A model generated the notes under the pieces. That model had not been told where the DNA came from. It did no database searches and worked only from the letters and a program-made list of their open reading frames with translations. Below are positions 61,112-64,000 of a stretch of DNA of 64,000 nt, one piece after another; position 1 is the stretch's first letter; each line of letters opens with the position of its first letter. The stretch comes from Mycoplasma sp. CAG:956 (lineage in GTDB: Bacteria > Bacillota_I > Bacilli_A > RF39 > UBA660), in the NCBI GenBank assembly GCA_000433475.1, contig HF993102.1, positions 32,795 through 96,794 of the forward strand. Reading direction: 5' to 3'. The position numbers and the translations under genes are program-made.

Positions 61112-62308
61112 TTATATCATCTCTTTTAATATTCTATTTTTATCACTTAGCAATTCAACTAAACGATCAATTTCTTCTTTTGTATTATAAAAGTATAAAC
61201 TAACACGACAAGTATTTTTAACACCAACTGCATCTTTTAAAATTTTAGCACAATGGTTCCCAGCACGAACGCAAATATTATATTTGTCTAAATAAACAGC
61301 AACATCTTGGGAAAATATACCATCAACATTAAAAGCAACTATGCCTGTATCAGATTCTAAATTAATTATATCAATATGCTTAATATCAACTAATTTATTT
61401 ACTAAATATTTACGTAATTCTCTTTCATGTTCTAAAATGTTATCCATACCGATTTTATTTAAATAATCAATAGCGGCTCCAAGACCGATAACTCCAGCAA
61501 TGTTAGGAGTACCAGCCTCAAGTCTAGTAGGCAAACTTTTTAAATAAACATCATTTACATCATCAAATGATTCATTCATGCCACCACCTAGGTTAACAGG
61601 TTCCATCTCTTGTAAAAGTTCTTCTTTACCATAAAGAACCCCTACTCCTGTTGGACCACATAATTTATGAGCCGAAAAAGCTAGAAAATCACAATCCAAA
61701 TCCTGAACATCTATTTTCATGTGAGGAACACTTTGGGCACCATCAACTACTAAGAAAATTCCACGTTCATGAGCAATATGTGCTATTTCTTTTATCGGAC
61801 GTAAATCACCAATAACATTAGTTACTTGGGCTAGAGCAATTACTTTCGTTTTAGGTGTAATACTTTTTAAAACATTTTCAACAGTAACATAGTAATTATT
61901 GTCTAGAGGAATATAGTTTACTTCTAAATTCAATTCACGAGCTAATCTAAACCATGGTAAGACATTTGATGCATGTTCCGATTTAGTAATTAAAATCTCA
62001 TCACCTGGTTCTAAAATGTTAGAAAAGAAACCGGTAGCAATATAGTTTAAAGATTCAGTTGCTCCACTAGTAAAAACTACTTCTTTTCTACTTTTAGCAT
62101 TAATAAACTCTTGTACTTTATTACGAGCAAGTTCATACTCCGTATCTACCTTTAAAGAAGTTTTATAGTCTCCTCTATGTGCGTTGGAAGTATATTCGGT
62201 ATAGTATTCTTCTATTTTTTTAACAACTACTAAAGGTTTTAAAGTAGTTGCTCCATTATCTAGATAAGTTATATTATTAAAAAGAAAAGGAAAATCTTCT
62301 CTATGCAT
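61112..62308 (-). CDS. sufS: Cysteine desulfurase SufS
   Basis: 398 residues, class V aminotransferase fold. PLP lysine in FSAHKLCGPTGVG, the histidine motif SEHASNVLPW, and the active-site Cys in RAGNHCAKI. Produces persulfide for Fe-S clusters. Start after AGGAGGTACTTAT. Confidence 0.96.
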   Translation of the reverse strand: MHREDFPFLFNNITYLDNGATTLKPLVVVKKIEEYYTEYTSNAHRGDYKTSLKVDTEYELARNKVQEFINAKSRKEVVFTSGATESLNYIATGFFSNILEPGDEILITKSEHASNVLPWFRLARELNLEVNYIPLDNNYYVTVENVLKSITPKTKVIALAQVTNVIGDLRPIKEIAHIAHERGIFLVVDGAQSVPHMKIDVQDLDCDFLAFSAHKLCGPTGVGVLYGKEELLQEMEPVNLGGGMNESFDDVNDVYLKSLPTRLEAGTPNIAGVIGLGAAIDYLNKIGMDNILEHERELRKYLVNKLVDIKHIDIINLESDTGIVAFNVDGIFSQDVAVYLDKYNICVRAGNHCAKILKDAVGVKNTCRVSLYFYNTKEEIDRLVELLSDKNRILKEMI

Positions 62309-62326
62309 ATAAGTACCTCCTACATA

Positions 62327-62968
62327 CTAATTATTTTCTTTTAAATTACTCTTTAAAAAGCCGTCAACAATTAACTTTGTGGCATCTTTTTTATTTATTC
62401 CTTTACTGTTTAGATAAAACAAATAATCTTTATCAACGGTACTAATCGTCGTATTATGAATGGCATTAACACTATCACTGCGAACTAATAGATTAGGAAC
62501 TATCATATTTTCAGCATCATTTAAAGTAACAATTCTTAAATTTTCTAGAACCTCATTATCTTTAGTAGCCTCATCAACTTTAGAAGTAGCAACATTTTTA
62601 ATTACACCTTTTTGGTCGGTTATGCCATGGAAGTTAATATGTGAAATATTATTATTTCCAGCAATATTGGCATTTAAACTGATATCGCTTGCGATTAAAG
62701 TTTTAAGACTATAGTTAAATTCAACATAGGCATTGGATGTAATTTCGATATTCAAATTAAATTTATTTATGGATTCATTATAACGATTATAAAGTAAGTG
62801 GCTACCATCGGACATAATAATTTTTAAATCTAAATCGGTATTATTATTAATATCGTTAATACAAACATTACCACTTATTTCTAAAGTTAAAGTATTAGTT
62901 TTAATATCTAAATCATTTAAGGAATTATTAATACTTAAAATGCCCTCTTTCACTAATAATTTATTCAT
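62327..62968 (-). CDS. sufD: Short SufD-like protein
   Basis: 213 residues, about half of a typical SufD (around 430). The right-handed beta-helix part (residues 35-140) and the C-terminal helical end (NLLVRSDSVNAIHNTTISTV, FYLNSKGINKKDATKLIVDGFL) are intact. The usual N-terminal region is missing with no sign of frameshift. It is a compact form. Partner SufB is not in the operon. Confidence 0.82.
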   Translation of the reverse strand: MNKLLVKEGILSINNSLNDLDIKTNTLTLEISGNVCINDINNNTDLDLKIIMSDGSHLLYNRYNESINKFNLNIEITSNAYVEFNYSLKTLIASDISLNANIAGNNNISHINFHGITDQKGVIKNVATSKVDEATKDNEVLENLRIVTLNDAENMIVPNLLVRSDSVNAIHNTTISTVDKDYLFYLNSKGINKKDATKLIVDGFLKSNLKENN

Positions 62969-62983
62969 ATTTTTAAAAACTCC

Positions 62984-63730
62984 TTACATCATTTGTCCTA
63001 AATCAAGGTTAAAACCGTTTTCTTCGATTTTTTTAGCTATATTAATATCACCAGTAAAGCTAATATGTTTATCTTTTATAATATGAACAAAGTTAGGCTT
63101 GATTATATCCAAAATATTACTATGGTGGGTAATTATTAAAATACTTATTTTTTCATTTTTTTCATGATAATATTCCATAATTGAGTTAGCACATACTTTT
63201 AGGGCATCAACATCAAGACCACTATCTAATTCGTCTAAAATAATTAGGCTTGGCTCTAGCATCCAAAGATGCATTAGTTCATTTTTCTTTCTTTCGCCGC
63301 CACTCATGCCGTCATTGATACTACGATGAATAAATGATGTAGGAATGTCTAATTTTTTACAGACCTCTTGAATCTTTTTATTAAATTTATATAAATCAAC
63401 AGAATGACCTAGTCTATTAGCAAGAGCCATTCTAAGCATATCAGCATTACTAACGCCTTCGATAGCTAATGGACTTTGATTAATTAACATAATTCCCATT
63501 TGAGCTCTGGTGGTTGTATCAACATTTGTAATATCTTTATCATTATAAATGATTTTACCATTAGTAATTATATATTTACTATCACCCATGATAGCTTTAC
63601 AAATACTAGATTTACCAATACCGTTTGGTCCCATGATAGCATGGATTTCTCCGTCTTTAATATTTAAATTAAAATCGTTTAGAAGCTCTTTATCTTCTAC
63701 TTTTAAGCTTAAATTTTCTATTTTTAACAT
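62984..63730 (-). CDS. sufC: Fe-S assembly ATPase SufC
   Basis: 248 residues, intact ABC ATPase: Walker A GPNGIGKSS, Q-loop LINQSP, signature MSGGERKKN, Walker B SLIILDELDSGLD, H-loop ITHHS. Works with SufB/SufD as scaffold ATPase. It heads the sufC-sufD-sufS-sufU operon. An extended -10 (TGGTAAAAT; TAAAAT at 63774-63779) lies upstream. Confidence 0.95.
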   Translation of the reverse strand: MLKIENLSLKVEDKELLNDFNLNIKDGEIHAIMGPNGIGKSSICKAIMGDSKYIITNGKIIYNDKDITNVDTTTRAQMGIMLINQSPLAIEGVSNADMLRMALANRLGHSVDLYKFNKKIQEVCKKLDIPTSFIHRSINDGMSGGERKKNELMHLWMLEPSLIILDELDSGLDVDALKVCANSIMEYYHEKNEKISILIITHHSNILDIIKPNFVHIIKDKHISFTGDINIAKKIEENGFNLDLGQMM

Positions 63731-63870
63731 AAAAACACCTCTTAAGTTTCTTTTTGCTTTTTACAATACAACTATTTTACCATAAATCACAAATAAAAAG
63801 CAGATATTTCTTAATAATTATCACTAAAAACATCTGTTAATTTTCTAAGCCATAATCACTCAATCATTTA

Positions 63871-64000
63871 CTAAGTATCACTATTATCTTTTTTTCTTAA
63901 ATTAAGTAAAATAGCAGCAGCTTCATCATAATTTTTAATTTCGCGATTGTTAGTAATTTTTTCAATTGCTTTTATTTCTTCTTCATTTAAGCCTTCTTTC
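63871..64000 (-). CDS. 3' end of a gene running off the window
   Basis: Partial: 42 codons to a TAG at 63871, open through the window edge. The sequence (KEGLNEEEIKAIEKITNNRE, then YDEAAAILLNLRKKD) is charged and helical, clearly coding in composition. Too little to name. The stretch 63786-63870 between it and the suf promoter has a possible terminator (CAGAT/ATCTG followed by CTTTTT). Confidence 0.6.
   Translation of the reverse strand, partial: KEGLNEEEIKAIEKITNNREIKNYDEAAAILLNLRKKDNSDT

Noticed and set aside
62327..62968. sufD as a truncated pseudogene
   Set aside because: The gene has a good ribosome-binding site, correct spacing to both neighbours, no frameshift, and keeps the C-terminal functional part; it looks like a compact form.
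1..64000. CRISPR arrays, insertion sequences, rRNA operons
   Set aside because: I looked for regularly spaced repeats, transposase motifs and rRNA sequences and saw none; the only regular DNA-level repeats are those inside the HA and Asn/Tyr coding regions.

Overview
The window is AT-rich (GC roughly 27-30 % by eye), gene-dense DNA from a low-GC Gram-positive bacterium of the Bacilli side of Bacillota. TGG encodes Trp, and TGA is used as an ordinary stop (lspA and ybeY both end in TGA inside ATGA overlaps). The code is therefore standard, not the Mycoplasma code. Spore-formation genes are present (sigG, sigK, yqfC, yqfD, ylmC/ymxH), next to Bacillus-type gene order. My inference is an uncultured or poorly described gut Bacilli lineage related to Erysipelotrichales/RF39, with a reduced but apparently sporulating genome. 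Most genes lie on the minus strand.

Layout. 0-6 kb: rpsT, an anchored transglutaminase-like protein, then two adjacent proteins built almost entirely of helicase-associated (HA) repeats. 6-10.5 kb: ileS with a T-box leader (AUC specifier) and a divergent sigma-like protein. 10.6-20.4 kb: phosphohexomutase, priA, a permease-like AI-2E family protein, recD2, a metallophosphoesterase and a J-domain protein with an Asn/Tyr-rich linker. 20.5-24.8 kb: rhomboid protease, rluD, lspA, ylmC and sigG, with two plus-strand membrane genes. 25-28.9 kb: two paralogous unknown membrane proteins behind a strong promoter, a membrane-anchored XRE regulator, Smr and a PfkB kinase. 29-35.6 kb: ppdK, xer recombinase, deoD, sigK, divIVA and sepF. 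35.7-42.8 kb: the conserved block glyQS-recO-yqzL-era-ybeY-yqfD-yqfC-yqeY-rpsU, with a VanZ-like gene where phoH/pgpH/dgkA/cdd lie in Bacillus. 42.9-47.6 kb: an accessory island with a pilin-like adhesin, two double-glycine peptides, their C39 peptidase ABC exporter, a PF06541 membrane protein and a TrbC/VirB2-like protein. 47.7-51.6 kb: two tRNAs and several unknown genes, one behind two near-consensus promoters, plus an HExxH protein coupled to pheT. 51.6-58.4 kb: pheST with a T-box (UUC specifier), pncC/cinA, a phospholipase C-like protein and serS. 58.5-64 kb: a sigma-region-4-like protein, a degenerate ABC pair, sufU-sufS-sufD-sufC, and the 3' end of another gene.

How it fits together. 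Housekeeping functions (translation, division, DNA repair, Fe-S assembly, glycolysis/PPi metabolism) are interleaved with sporulation regulators. The most likely novel system is the 43.8-46.3 kb peptide locus. It encodes two short peptides that share a leader ending ELKEIKGG. Each predicted mature peptide has a GxxxG motif and a single C-terminal cysteine. The exporter start is framed by a 10-bp inverted repeat, and one arm belongs to a 22-bp element repeated exactly 32 kb away in front of a possible 20-codon peptide gene. Other points of interest are the interleaved HA-repeat architecture, the GXHH (not HXGH) signature in IleRS, and an ABC ATPase that has lost its catalytic motifs.
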